36,148 bases of DNA from positions 1-36,148 of the forward strand of contig CANRIE010000108.1 of assembly GCA_947630585.1 (NCBI GenBank), read 5' to 3'. The translations under genes and the position numbers were made by a program. Positions 10,208 through 19,908 of this stretch are shown here, one piece after another. The notes below the pieces were generated by a model. The model worked only from the letters and a program-made list of their open reading frames with translations. It made no database searches and was not told the origin of the DNA. How positions within the stretch are numbered: the stretch's first letter is position 1; every line of letters begins with the position of its first letter. This stretch comes from an uncultured Bacilli bacterium (lineage in GTDB: Bacteria; Bacillota_I; Bacilli_A; RF39; UBA660).

Positions 10208-11011
10208 ATGAATCGGGTTGCAATTGATTTAGGTTTTATTCAAATTTATTGGTATTCTATAACTATGTTATGTGGAGTAATATTTGGAGGAAGCCTTGCG
10301 TATTTAGAACTTAAAAGAAACAAAAGAGATACTAAGTTTTATTTAGATATGATTTTTTATGTTATAGTATTTGGTTTTTTAGGAGCAAGACTTTATTATG
10401 TTTTATTTAACTTAGATTATTATTTAGAAAATGTGGGTGAGATACTTGCTATTTGGAATGGGGGATTAGCAATTCATGGAGCAATTATAGCAGGTATTAT
10501 AACCATATTTATTTATAGTAAAATTCATAATAAGAAAAAAAGTGAAGTTATAGGTTATTTAGATGCTACAACATTAGGCTTAATTTTAGGTCAAATAATT
10601 GGAAGATGGGGAAATTTCTTCAATAGTGAGGCTCATGGTGGGGAAACAACAAGAGCATTTTTAGAAAGTATCCATATCCCAGACTTTATAATTAAAGGAA
10701 TGACAATTGATGGAGTAGTATATCATCCAACGTTTCTTTATGAATCATTTTTAAATTTAATTGGTTTAATAATATTACTTATAGTGTGCCGAATTAAAAA
10801 AGTTAAAGTTGGAATGCCACTTGCTGTTTACTTAATGTGGTATGCAGTAGTCAGATTCTTCATTGAAAGTATGCGAACTGATAGTTTAATGTTAGGTTCC
10901 TTAAAAATGGCTCAAGTAATTTCCATTTTCTTCTTTATAATTGGTATAATAATCTTTATAATTTCTAAAAAATATGGTATAAATTATAATAAGGAGAGTG
11001 ATAAAAAATGA
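10208..11011 (+). CDS. lgt: Prolipoprotein diacylglyceryl transferase
   Basis: GARLYYVLFN, WNGGLAIHGAI, GRWGNFFNSEAHGG, HPTFLYES. Confidence 0.95.
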   Translation: MNRVAIDLGFIQIYWYSITMLCGVIFGGSLAYLELKRNKRDTKFYLDMIFYVIVFGFLGARLYYVLFNLDYYLENVGEILAIWNGGLAIHGAIIAGIITIFIYSKIHNKKKSEVIGYLDATTLGLILGQIIGRWGNFFNSEAHGGETTRAFLESIHIPDFIIKGMTIDGVVYHPTFLYESFLNLIGLIILLIVCRIKKVKVGMPLAVYLMWYAVVRFFIESMRTDSLMLGSLKMAQVISIFFFIIGIIIFIISKKYGINYNKESDKK

Positions 11012-11910
11012 ATTACGATTGTATAATTGTTGGAGGAGGAATTGCTGGAATAACAGCTAGTATTTATTTAAAAAATGCTAATAAAAAAGTTCTATTAATT
11101 GAAAAAGGAACGATGGGAGGAATATTAAACAAGGTAAGTACTATTAAAAACTATCCTGGTTTTAAAGAAATAGCAGGACCTGACTTAGCTTTTAATCTAT
11201 ATGAACAAGCCAAAGTTAATGAGATTGAAATTGTTCTTGATACTGTAATTGATATTGAAAATAAAGATAATCTTAATAAAGTTATTTTAAAAGATAAAGA
11301 ATATACTTGTAAATATCTAATTTTGGCAACGGGGAAGGAAGCTCGGAAATTAGGACTTCCTAACGAAGATAAATTAGTAGGCCATGGTGTTAGTTACTGC
11401 GCTTTATGTGATGCAAATTTTTATAAAGGCAAAGATGTATGCGTGATTGGAGCCGGGGACTCTGCCTTACTTGAATCTTTATATCTTGCTAATATTTGTC
11501 GAAGTGTAACTATTTTAAATAAATATCCTAAATTTAAAGGACAAGAGGGAATGCTTAAAGATTTATTAAAACATGATAATGTTAAAATTCTTTATAATAG
11601 TTTAACAACATCCTTAAAAGAAGAAGATGAGAGATTAGTTGGCATTACTTATCAACAAGATTCTAAAGACAAGGAACTTAAAACAGATGCTATATTTGTC
11701 TATATTGGAAGTACACCTAATATCTTATCAGGGTTAGATTTAGAACTTGATGGTAAATACTTAAAAGTTGATGAAAATAAAAAAACGAACCTTGATAATA
11801 TCTATGCAGTAGGTGACGTTATTAGTAAAGATTTATATCAATTAGTTGGAGCAGCAAATGACGGCATGATTGCAGCAACCTCAATTATTAAACGTTTAAA
11901 TAAGGAGTAA
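11008..11910 (+). CDS. trxB: Thioredoxin-disulfide reductase
   Basis: GGGIAGITASIYL, CALC redox motif, CVIGAGDSALLESLYL, YAVGDV. Confidence 0.9.
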   Translation: MNYDCIIVGGGIAGITASIYLKNANKKVLLIEKGTMGGILNKVSTIKNYPGFKEIAGPDLAFNLYEQAKVNEIEIVLDTVIDIENKDNLNKVILKDKEYTCKYLILATGKEARKLGLPNEDKLVGHGVSYCALCDANFYKGKDVCVIGAGDSALLESLYLANICRSVTILNKYPKFKGQEGMLKDLLKHDNVKILYNSLTTSLKEEDERLVGITYQQDSKDKELKTDAIFVYIGSTPNILSGLDLELDGKYLKVDENKKTNLDNIYAVGDVISKDLYQLVGAANDGMIAATSIIKRLNKE

Positions 11911-11912
11911 CT

Positions 11913-12836
11913 ATGTCTTTTACAACCAGAGTTAAAAATGAAATAAGTAATAATTATAGTAATAAAAATGCCAATATAGCTGAGTTATCAGCCATAGTTA
12001 GAAATTCTTATCATCTTGAAAATGGTTTAGAATTAATAACAGAGAATTCAACAATCTGTAAGCATTTATATAATTTATTTAAAGAAACTTATAATATAAA
12101 TGTTAAAACAGAGATTATAAATAATAAAACAAAACGGGTATATTGGGTTTTTATTCCTGATAAATTAGATATTATTTTAAAAGATTTAGGAGTTTTAGAT
12201 AACAACCATGAATATTTAAAAACACCACCTACTTATATATTAGAATCAGAAGATGAAAAACGAGCTTATTTAAAAGGAATTTTTCTAGCAACGGGAAGTT
12301 GTAATGATCCCAAAACCTCAATGTATCATTTAGAATTTAAAATAGATTATTTAGAAGAAGCAAATTTTGTTTCAAATTTACTTAATGAATTTTATTTAAA
12401 TAGTAAAGTTATTAATCGTGATAAAGGTTATATGGTATATGTTAAAGAAGCTGAGAAAATTGGGGATTTTTTAAGAATAATTGAAGCAAGTCTTGCCGTT
12501 ATGTATTATGAAGATATTAGAATTTATAGAGATCACAAGAATATGACTAATCGGCTTAATAACTGTGAACAAGCTAATTTTGAAAAAAGTATGTTAACAT
12601 CAAGTAAGCAAGTTGAAGATATTAATTTAATTAAAGATGTAATAGGGATTGAGGCTTTAGATACGAAAATCGAGGAAGCAGCTAGGTACCGGTTAAAATA
12701 TCCTGAATCATCATTAGAAGAATTAAGTCAAATTATGACTCTTGAAACCGGTGTTCCTATTACTAAGTCAGGTTTAAATCATCGTTTTCGTAAGATTAAA
12801 GAGATAGCAAACAGGATAAGAGAAAATCAAAAATAA
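11913..12836 (+). CDS. whiA: WhiA sporulation/division regulator (LAGLIDADG-like + HTH)
   Basis: MSFTTRVKNEIS, AYLKGIFLATGSCNDPK, C-terminal KYPESSLEELSQIM...GVPITKSGLNHRFRKIKEIA. Confidence 0.93.
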   Translation: MSFTTRVKNEISNNYSNKNANIAELSAIVRNSYHLENGLELITENSTICKHLYNLFKETYNINVKTEIINNKTKRVYWVFIPDKLDIILKDLGVLDNNHEYLKTPPTYILESEDEKRAYLKGIFLATGSCNDPKTSMYHLEFKIDYLEEANFVSNLLNEFYLNSKVINRDKGYMVYVKEAEKIGDFLRIIEASLAVMYYEDIRIYRDHKNMTNRLNNCEQANFEKSMLTSSKQVEDINLIKDVIGIEALDTKIEEAARYRLKYPESSLEELSQIMTLETGVPITKSGLNHRFRKIKEIANRIRENQK

Positions 12837-12839
12837 TGC

Positions 12840-12868
12840 TTGCTTAGAAGGAGTAAAAATAGTATAAT
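12840..12868 (+). promoter_or_regulatory. Sigma-70-type promoter TTGCTT-17-TATAAT upstream of lemA
   Basis: Hexamers at 12840-12845 and 12863-12868. Confidence 0.6.
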
Positions 12869-12891
12869 GATTATAGTTAGGAGGAAAAAAT

Positions 12892-13440
12892 ATGTGGCTA
12901 TGGATTATTTTAGGAATCGTAGTAGTTATTCTAGTTTATGTATTTGCAACTTATAATAGTTTAGTAGGACTAAGAAATCGGGTTGAAGAAGCTTTTTCAA
13001 CAATGGATGTTTATTTAAAGAAAAGATGGGATTTAATTCCTAATATTGTTGAAACTGTTAAAGGTTATGCTAAACATGAAAAAGAGACTTTAAGTGATAT
13101 AATGTCTTTAAGAAATAGTGCTTATGATAAGATGTCAGTTAATGATAAAGTTGATGTTAACAATAAATTATCACAAGGAATAACCAAGTTAATGGCAATA
13201 GCTGAAGCGTATCCTGATTTAAAGGCAAATGAAAACTTTAAAGATTTAAGTGGACAACTTGCTAAAGTAGAAGAAGATATTGCTAATGCTAGAAAATATT
13301 ATAATGGAGCTGTTCGAATCATGAATGATAAAGTTGCAATGTTCCCAAGTAATATAATTGCTAGTATGTTCGGTTTCAAAAAACAAAAAATGTTTGAAGC
13401 TAACGAAACTGAAAGAGAAAACGTTAAAGTTAAATTTTAG
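12892..13440 (+). CDS. lemA: LemA family protein
   Basis: YNSLVGLRNRVEEAFSTMDVYLKKRWDLIPNIVETVKGYAKHEKETL. Confidence 0.93.
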   Translation: MWLWIILGIVVVILVYVFATYNSLVGLRNRVEEAFSTMDVYLKKRWDLIPNIVETVKGYAKHEKETLSDIMSLRNSAYDKMSVNDKVDVNNKLSQGITKLMAIAEAYPDLKANENFKDLSGQLAKVEEDIANARKYYNGAVRIMNDKVAMFPSNIIASMFGFKKQKMFEANETERENVKVKF

Positions 13441-13457
13441 AAAAGGAGGGATTTATT

Positions 13458-14657
13458 ATGAATAAGTTAATTAATAAATCTCTTGTTTTCTTTTTATTAT
13501 TGTTTTCATGTTTAAATGTTAAAGCTTTAGAAATAGATCAAGGTTTTAATAATATCTTTATTCCAACAATTTATTATGCTATTCCAATTATCTGTTTAAT
13601 TATATCTTTAATAATACTTGGTATATGTAAAATTAAAAGTCGAAAAAATATTGGTAAGGAAATAATACCACTTGAGTTTTATCAACCAGATAGTTTAAAC
13701 AGTTTAGATGTTGGAAGATTATATAAAGGTGAAGCAAACGAAAAAGATGTTATTTCATTACTTATATATTTAGCAAATAAAGGCTATCTTAAAATATCAG
13801 ATAAGGATAGTAAAGAGAATTTTAAAATAATAAAAATTAAAGATTATGATGGTAATAACAATGAAGAAAAATTATTTTTAGATGGTTTATTTAAAAATGC
13901 TATAAAAAATGAAGAAGGGGAGGAATTTATTACTGTAACTAAATTAAAATATAGGTTTTATAGTACAATTCATAATATCTTAATTAATGTAAATAACGTT
14001 TTTAATGTTCAAAAACTAATTAAAAAAGATTATTCTAAACAAGAATTAAATTTAAAGAAAGTTATTCTTTATTTAATAATTATAGTAATATTATCTTTGA
14101 TATTAATACCAATTTTAAATGGAGGTATAGTAATAATTATAAAAAATATTAGTTATTTAATAGGATTAATTCTTGGAATAACAATAGTTATTTTGATGAT
14201 ATATATAAGAAAAATTATTAAAATTGAGCCTAAACGAACTGATTATGGTAGGAAAATGTTTGCTAAAATAAATGGATTTAAAATGTTTTTAGAAACTGCT
14301 GGGAAGGATAAATTAGAAAAACTAGTTAGTGAAAATCCAAGGTATTTCTATGATATATTACCATTTGTTTATGTTCTTGGAGTATCAAATAAATGGATAA
14401 AGAATTTTGAATACTTAAAATTACAAAGTCCAACTTGGTATTTAGGATTATCTGATTTTAAAGATAAAATTAATAGTACTTTTGAAATTAGTACGAAATA
14501 TATGACATTTAAGTCTAATCTTTATTGCGACAGTTTATCAAGTCTTGAAACAAGTTCTTCTGGTTCAAGTGATTCCGGTGGTGGAATATCAGGAGGAGGC
14601 TCCGGAGGTGGGGTGGAGGCTCATGGTAGAAAGAGGTTTTATGAAAAAATTAATTAA
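13458..14657 (+). CDS. DUF2207-family paralog 1: lacks the N-terminal exported domain; frameshifted Gly-rich C-terminus
   Basis: Signal peptide then directly the TM/cytoplasmic region shared with the next two genes (IEFYxPxxxNSLxVGxLYKG, NPRYFYDILPFVYVLGVSNKWIKNFE); tail reads GGGSGGGVEAHGRKRFYEKIN instead of ...GGSW. Confidence 0.8.
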   Translation: MNKLINKSLVFFLLLFSCLNVKALEIDQGFNNIFIPTIYYAIPIICLIISLIILGICKIKSRKNIGKEIIPLEFYQPDSLNSLDVGRLYKGEANEKDVISLLIYLANKGYLKISDKDSKENFKIIKIKDYDGNNNEEKLFLDGLFKNAIKNEEGEEFITVTKLKYRFYSTIHNILINVNNVFNVQKLIKKDYSKQELNLKKVILYLIIIVILSLILIPILNGGIVIIIKNISYLIGLILGITIVILMIYIRKIIKIEPKRTDYGRKMFAKINGFKMFLETAGKDKLEKLVSENPRYFYDILPFVYVLGVSNKWIKNFEYLKLQSPTWYLGLSDFKDKINSTFEISTKYMTFKSNLYCDSLSSLETSSSGSSDSGGGISGGGSGGGVEAHGRKRFYEKIN

Positions 14658-17145
14658 TAGATTGATTGCTATAGCAGTTATTATAGCAAGCCTTCTAGTT
14701 TTAAATGTTAAAGCTTATGAATATGATTATGAGATAACGAAATTTGATATAGAAATGATAGTAAACTCTGATAACTCATTTGATATTAAAGAAACAATAG
14801 GAGTATATTACAATGTACCAAAGCATGGTATTTATAGAACAATTCCTTTAGAAAATAATATTAAAAGAGCAGATAATACTACTTCTAAAACTTATGCTAT
14901 GGTTGAAAATGTAAGTGTTAATCAAAAATATACAGCAAATAAAGAAGGAAATTATGAGTATGTAATTAGAATTGGATCTGAAGATGAAACTTTAACTGGT
15001 AGTCAAGAATATGTAATTAATTATAAATATGTTTTAAATTATGCTAATGAAGAAGGTTTTGATGAGTTATATTATAATATAATCGGAACTGATTGGGATA
15101 CAACGATAAAAAATGTAACTTTTAAAATCACGATGCCAAAAGATTTTGATAAAAGTAAATTAGGATTTTCTAAAGGAAAATCTGGTTCAACTAATAGTAC
15201 AGGAATTACTTATCAAGTAGATGGAAATATTATAACAGGAAGTTTTGATGGAACATTAAAACCCTCAGAAGGCTTAACAGTAAGGTTAGAATTACCTAAA
15301 GGTTATTTTGAATCTAATAATGATTATATAAATGATAGTAGATATGAATATGTAATAAATAACTATGATATAGAAATGAAAGTAAATCTTGATAATACAT
15401 TTGATATTAAAGAAACAATTGATACCTATTTCAATCAAGAAAAACATGGTATCTATAGAAAACTACCTTTAAGAAATGAAGTTGAAAGATTAGATGGTTC
15501 TAAAACTATAAATCGAGCTAAAGTAACGAATTTAAAAGTTAATCAGGAATATACAACTAGTAAAAAAGACAATTATTTTAGAATTCAAATAGGAAATCCT
15601 AATAAAGTAATTAAAGGAGAAAATAAATATATAATTAATTATAAATATAATTTAGGAAGTGATAAAAATAATAAATATGATGAGTTATATTATAATATAA
15701 TTGGAACCGAATGGGATACAAAAATAAAGAATGTAACTTTTAAAATAACAATGCCTAAAAGCTTTGATGAAAGTAAATTAGGTTTTGCTAAAGGGGAAGA
15801 TGGTTCAACCGATAGTAGAGGCATAACTTATCAAGTAGATGGAAATGTTATAACAGGGAGTTACAATAAATCTTTAGCACCATATGAAGGATTAACAATT
15901 AGATTAGAGTTACCTGAAGGATATTTTGAAGGAGTTGACTTAATTGTTGATTTAAATATTTTACTAATGTTTATTATTCCAATTGCTAGCCTAGTTATTT
16001 CAATCTTTTTATGGTATAAATTTGGAATAGATGATAAAGTAATTGAAACAATTGAATTTTATCCACCTAAAGGCTATAATAGTTTAGAAGTTGGATATTT
16101 ATATAAAGGTATTGCTGAAAATGAAGATGTAATCTCTTTGCTAATATATCTTGCTAATAAAGGGTATATTAAAATAGCAGAAACTGAAGCAAAATCATTA
16201 TTTACATCAGTAAAAAGTTTTGAAATAACTAAATTAAAAGAATATGATGGTGATAATATAAATGAAAAATTATTTTTTAAAGGATTATTTAAAACCGGTG
16301 ATAAAGTAACAGAAAGTGATTTAAGGAATAGTTTTTATGTTACAATGAATGAGATATTAGGAAATATTAATACAAGTGTAAATAATAACCAAATTTTTGA
16401 TAAGGAAACATCTAAAAAAACAATTATTATAGTAATTCTAATGATTATTACCTTTATAACGATGATATTAGTACCAAGTATGGATTATTCATCAGGTATT
16501 ATTAGTATAATAATGACTATATTTACATGTTTATTCCTTTTACCTTTTTATGCTATTGGGTTATTTGCTAAATTACCTTTACTATTTAGAATTGTTTGGT
16601 TAGGGTTTATGATATTCTTGTCCTCATTTTTCGTTTTTGAGACAACAATTTGGCAAGCAATTCAAAATGATTATATATATTTATTTGCAGTAATAGTAGA
16701 TTTATTAAGTTTAATAGGTATGGGAGTAGCTTGTAAATTAATGGCTAAACGGACTAAATATGGACTAGAAATGTTAGGGAAAATAAAAGGATTTAAAACA
16801 TTTTTAGAAACGGCAGAAAAAGAAAAATTAGAGGCTTTAGTCTTAGAAAATCCAACTTATTTTTATGATATCTTGCCTTACACATATGTTCTTGATGTAT
16901 CTAATAAATGGATGGAAAAATTTGAAAGTATTGCCGTTGAACCTCCAACTTGGTATGATAGTTCTGATACTTTTGATATAGTAACGTTCTCTTCATTTGT
17001 AAGTACAACTATTGCATCAGCTACATCTAGTATGTCATCTAGTCCTTCATCATCAAGTGATAGTGATTCTGGAGGCGGTGGTGGCTCATCTGGTGGAGGT
17101 TCATCAGGAGGCGGCTCCGGAGGCGGAGGCGGTGGCTCATGGTAG
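14641..17145 (+). CDS. DUF2207-family paralog 2 with two tandem N-terminal domains and SGGGSGGGGGGSW tail
   Basis: ATG at 14641 (MKKLINRLIAIAVIIASLLVLNVKAYEYDYEITKF) follows SD agaaagagg; domain units YEITKFDIEMIVNSDNSFDIKETI... and YVINNYDIEMKVNLDNTFDIKETI...; ORF-track start 14545 lies inside the preceding gene. Confidence 0.88.
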   Translation: MKKLINRLIAIAVIIASLLVLNVKAYEYDYEITKFDIEMIVNSDNSFDIKETIGVYYNVPKHGIYRTIPLENNIKRADNTTSKTYAMVENVSVNQKYTANKEGNYEYVIRIGSEDETLTGSQEYVINYKYVLNYANEEGFDELYYNIIGTDWDTTIKNVTFKITMPKDFDKSKLGFSKGKSGSTNSTGITYQVDGNIITGSFDGTLKPSEGLTVRLELPKGYFESNNDYINDSRYEYVINNYDIEMKVNLDNTFDIKETIDTYFNQEKHGIYRKLPLRNEVERLDGSKTINRAKVTNLKVNQEYTTSKKDNYFRIQIGNPNKVIKGENKYIINYKYNLGSDKNNKYDELYYNIIGTEWDTKIKNVTFKITMPKSFDESKLGFAKGEDGSTDSRGITYQVDGNVITGSYNKSLAPYEGLTIRLELPEGYFEGVDLIVDLNILLMFIIPIASLVISIFLWYKFGIDDKVIETIEFYPPKGYNSLEVGYLYKGIAENEDVISLLIYLANKGYIKIAETEAKSLFTSVKSFEITKLKEYDGDNINEKLFFKGLFKTGDKVTESDLRNSFYVTMNEILGNINTSVNNNQIFDKETSKKTIIIVILMIITFITMILVPSMDYSSGIISIIMTIFTCLFLLPFYAIGLFAKLPLLFRIVWLGFMIFLSSFFVFETTIWQAIQNDYIYLFAVIVDLLSLIGMGVACKLMAKRTKYGLEMLGKIKGFKTFLETAEKEKLEALVLENPTYFYDILPYTYVLDVSNKWMEKFESIAVEPPTWYDSSDTFDIVTFSSFVSTTIASATSSMSSSPSSSSDSDSGGGGGSSGGGSSGGGSGGGGGGSW

Positions 17146-17157
17146 AAAGGAGTTAAA

Positions 17158-19002
17158 ATGAAAAAAATAAAAAATATAATATTAATACTTGTAATAATGC
17201 TATTACCAAGTTTAAATGTTAAAGCCTATGATTATGAAATAACAAAATTTGATATTGAAATGGTTGTTAACCCTGATAATTCTTTTGATATAAAAGAAAC
17301 TATTGATACCTATTTTTATATAAAAAAACATGGTATTTATAGAATATTACCTTTAAAAAATGAAGTTAAAAGATTAGATGGGACAACTTCTACTAATCGA
17401 GCCAAAATAACTAATATAAATGTTAATAATCAGTATACAACTTATAAAACAGGTAATGACTTTGAAATTAGAATTGGAAATCCTGATTATGAGTATACTG
17501 GATCATCACAATATGTAATTAGTTATCGATATAATATAGGAAATGATAAAAATAAGTATTTTGATGAATTATATTACAATTTAGTTGGTACAAGATGGGA
17601 TGATACAACGATTTCTAATGTAACTTTTAAAATAACAATGCCTAAAAGTTTTGATAAAAGTAAATTAGGATTTTCAGCAGGTTCTTATGGGACGATAGGA
17701 ACAAGAAAAGTTAACTATCAAGTAAATGGAAATGTTATAACAGGAAGTTATAATGGTACTTTAAATCCTCGTGAAGGATTAACAATAAGATTGGAACTAC
17801 CTGATGGTTATTTTATCAAGCAAAACACTGATATAAAATATTTAATATGTTTTATATTTCCTATTATTATGTTAATAATATCAGGATTTATTTGGTATAT
17901 ATATGGTCGTGATGATAAGGTAGTTGAAACTATAGAATTTTATCCACCAGAAGGTAGAAATAGTTTAGAAATAGGTTTTCTTTATAAAGGAAAAGCTAAC
18001 AAAATTGATGTGATTTCTTTATTAATATATCTTGCTAATAAGGGTTATATCAAAATTCAAGAATATCAAGAAAAGAAAATGTTTTTTAAAGTAGATACTT
18101 TTAAAATTATTAAATTAAAAGAGTATAATGGCAATAATAAGGAAGAAAAATTATTCTTAGAAGGTCTATTTAAAAAATCTAAAACTGAAAATGGAATTCA
18201 ATATGTAACAAAAGATGATTTATATAATAAGTTTTATAAAACAATAACTAAGATTTTAAATAACGTTAATTCAAAAGAAAATAAAAATTTAATTTATGAA
18301 AAGAAAACTAAATTGTCATTTATAATAATTTTATTTTATATTATATCTATATTATTATCTTTTATTCCGTTTATAGATACTTATACGTTAGAAATTGAAT
18401 TTATATGTTCGGCACTGCCTATGGGAGCGGGAATGTATTGTTTAGCATTTGTAATAACTAAAGATAATATAAGAATAAGGGCTAAGATTAATGCAAGTTG
18501 TATATATATTTCTGAAATATTAGCAGGATTATCACTTGCAGTAATGCACTTAGGTGAATTGCCCGAATTTATTTTTATATTTATAATTGGTCATCTTTCA
18601 GCATTTGGTATAATTATATTTTATACTTTATTAGATAAAAGAAATAAATATGGAACTGAAATATTAGGAAAAATAAAAGGATTTAAGACTTTCTTAGAAA
18701 CAGCTGAAAAAGACAAATTAGAATCATTAGTATTAGAAAATCCAACTTATTTTTATGATATTTTACCATTTACTTATGTTCTTAGAGTATCAGATAAATG
18801 GATAAAGAAATTTGAAAGTATTTCAATGGAAGCTCCTAATTGGTATGATAGTAATAGTGCTTTTGATATAATAAGATTTAATACTTTCATCCATACTACT
18901 ATGATTGTTGCTTCAAGTACAATATCTTCAAGTTCTGGTGGCTCATCAGGAGGAGGATCATCAGGAGGTGGCTCTGGAGGTGGAGGCGGCGGCTCATGGT
19001 AA
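17158..19002 (+). CDS. DUF2207-family paralog 3 with a single N-terminal domain and SGGGSGGGGGGSW tail
   Basis: Signal peptide, one YEITKFDIEMVVNPDNSFDIKETIDTYF unit, same TM/cytoplasmic region and tail. Confidence 0.88.
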   Translation: MKKIKNIILILVIMLLPSLNVKAYDYEITKFDIEMVVNPDNSFDIKETIDTYFYIKKHGIYRILPLKNEVKRLDGTTSTNRAKITNINVNNQYTTYKTGNDFEIRIGNPDYEYTGSSQYVISYRYNIGNDKNKYFDELYYNLVGTRWDDTTISNVTFKITMPKSFDKSKLGFSAGSYGTIGTRKVNYQVNGNVITGSYNGTLNPREGLTIRLELPDGYFIKQNTDIKYLICFIFPIIMLIISGFIWYIYGRDDKVVETIEFYPPEGRNSLEIGFLYKGKANKIDVISLLIYLANKGYIKIQEYQEKKMFFKVDTFKIIKLKEYNGNNKEEKLFLEGLFKKSKTENGIQYVTKDDLYNKFYKTITKILNNVNSKENKNLIYEKKTKLSFIIILFYIISILLSFIPFIDTYTLEIEFICSALPMGAGMYCLAFVITKDNIRIRAKINASCIYISEILAGLSLAVMHLGELPEFIFIFIIGHLSAFGIIIFYTLLDKRNKYGTEILGKIKGFKTFLETAEKDKLESLVLENPTYFYDILPFTYVLRVSDKWIKKFESISMEAPNWYDSNSAFDIIRFNTFIHTTMIVASSTISSSSGGSSGGGSSGGGSGGGGGGSW

Positions 19003-19073
19003 CTTTTAAAAGGAAAATTGTAATTTGTTGTTTTAACTTTAAGGTCGAATCCTCATTTAAGAGATAAAACATA

Positions 19074-19110
19074 AAAGAGAAAGTTCCAATTTAGCTTTCT
19101 CTTTATTTTA
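19074..19110. terminator. Bidirectional terminator, 10-bp perfect stem
   Basis: AAAGAGAAAG 19074-19083 / CTTTCTCTTT 19095-19104 followed by T-rich tract. Confidence 0.75.
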
Positions 19111-19321
19111 CTCGTCTTTTATTTAAGTCTAAACCTAATAATTCTAACTTTATAATAACTTGTTTAATTTCAGAATCAATAAGTCCAATTGATTTTAAAT
19201 TCTTACGATTTAAAACCCATAAATCATTAATTTTTAATATATTATTTTCTTTAAATAAATTAGTAATTTTATCATTTAAGTTTAAATAACTAATATCTTC
19301 ATCCAAATATTTACTACGCAT
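19103..19321 (-). CDS. Free-standing RNA polymerase alpha C-terminal-domain-like (HhH) protein, ~72 aa
   Basis: ISYLNLNDKITNLFKENNILKINDLWVLNRKNLKSIGLIDSEIKQVIIKLELLGLDL matches the alpha-CTD pattern; ATG 19321 with SD GAGGG, one base after the carD stop; track start is 19354. Confidence 0.65.
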   Translation of the reverse strand: MRSKYLDEDISYLNLNDKITNLFKENNILKINDLWVLNRKNLKSIGLIDSEIKQVIIKLELLGLDLNKRRVK

Positions 19322-19322
19322 T

Positions 19323-19805
19323 TTAAAGACCCTCTTGAAGTTTATTAAAAACATATTCTTCCATTTCTGAGTAACTCATTGAAAGAACAACTGATAACTC
19401 TGGAAATAAATATTTTTCAGCTAGTTCCATATAATTCTTATCTTTATCACTTATTTTCCGTTTATGATCAACACGATTTTTATTTCTTAAATAAGTAGTT
19501 TTAATAACTTTAAGTAAATCTTCGTGAGTACCTTCAGCTAATAATCTCTTATATTCACTTTCAATTAACTTATCATCAATTGCGATAATATCTAAACTAT
19601 TAATACTATCAACAATTTTTCGTCCTTCATCTAAACTTATTAAACTTCTAATGGAAGGATTATTAACTGGAATACTTAACTTTAAAGAATTATCATTAAT
19701 TGGTACTAATATATAATAATCAGTATCATTCATATATTTTTCTTTAATGTTTTCAACTTGACAGACATCCTTTAAATATATTACATAATCTCCAACATTA
19801 TACAT
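19323..19805 (-). CDS. CarD/CdnL-like transcription factor
   Basis: MYNVGDYVIYLKDVCQVENI...YYILVPINDNSLKLSIPVNN, then helical KRLLAEGTHEDLLKVIKTTYLR; SD GGAGG before ATG 19805 (track start 19832). Confidence 0.8.
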   Translation of the reverse strand: MYNVGDYVIYLKDVCQVENIKEKYMNDTDYYILVPINDNSLKLSIPVNNPSIRSLISLDEGRKIVDSINSLDIIAIDDKLIESEYKRLLAEGTHEDLLKVIKTTYLRNKNRVDHKRKISDKDKNYMELAEKYLFPELSVVLSMSYSEMEEYVFNKLQEGL

Positions 19806-19908
19806 TGTTAACCTCCTAAATAAGACTATCACTAGTGCTTTTTAACAACCTTATTATAACACTTTTTAAGAAAAAATGTAAGTAAAAATTTGAAAAAGTG
19901 ACTAAAAA

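Noticed and set aside
14555-19000. Gly/Ser-codon repeats as CRISPR or microsatellite arrays
   Set aside because: Fully explained as in-frame Gly-rich protein tails; no spacer/repeat architecture
19035-19065. tRNA-like T-arm (aaggtcgaatcctcatt)
   Set aside because: GGTCGAATCC resembles a T-loop, but no 5-bp stem with 7-nt loop, acceptor stem or anticodon arm can be built
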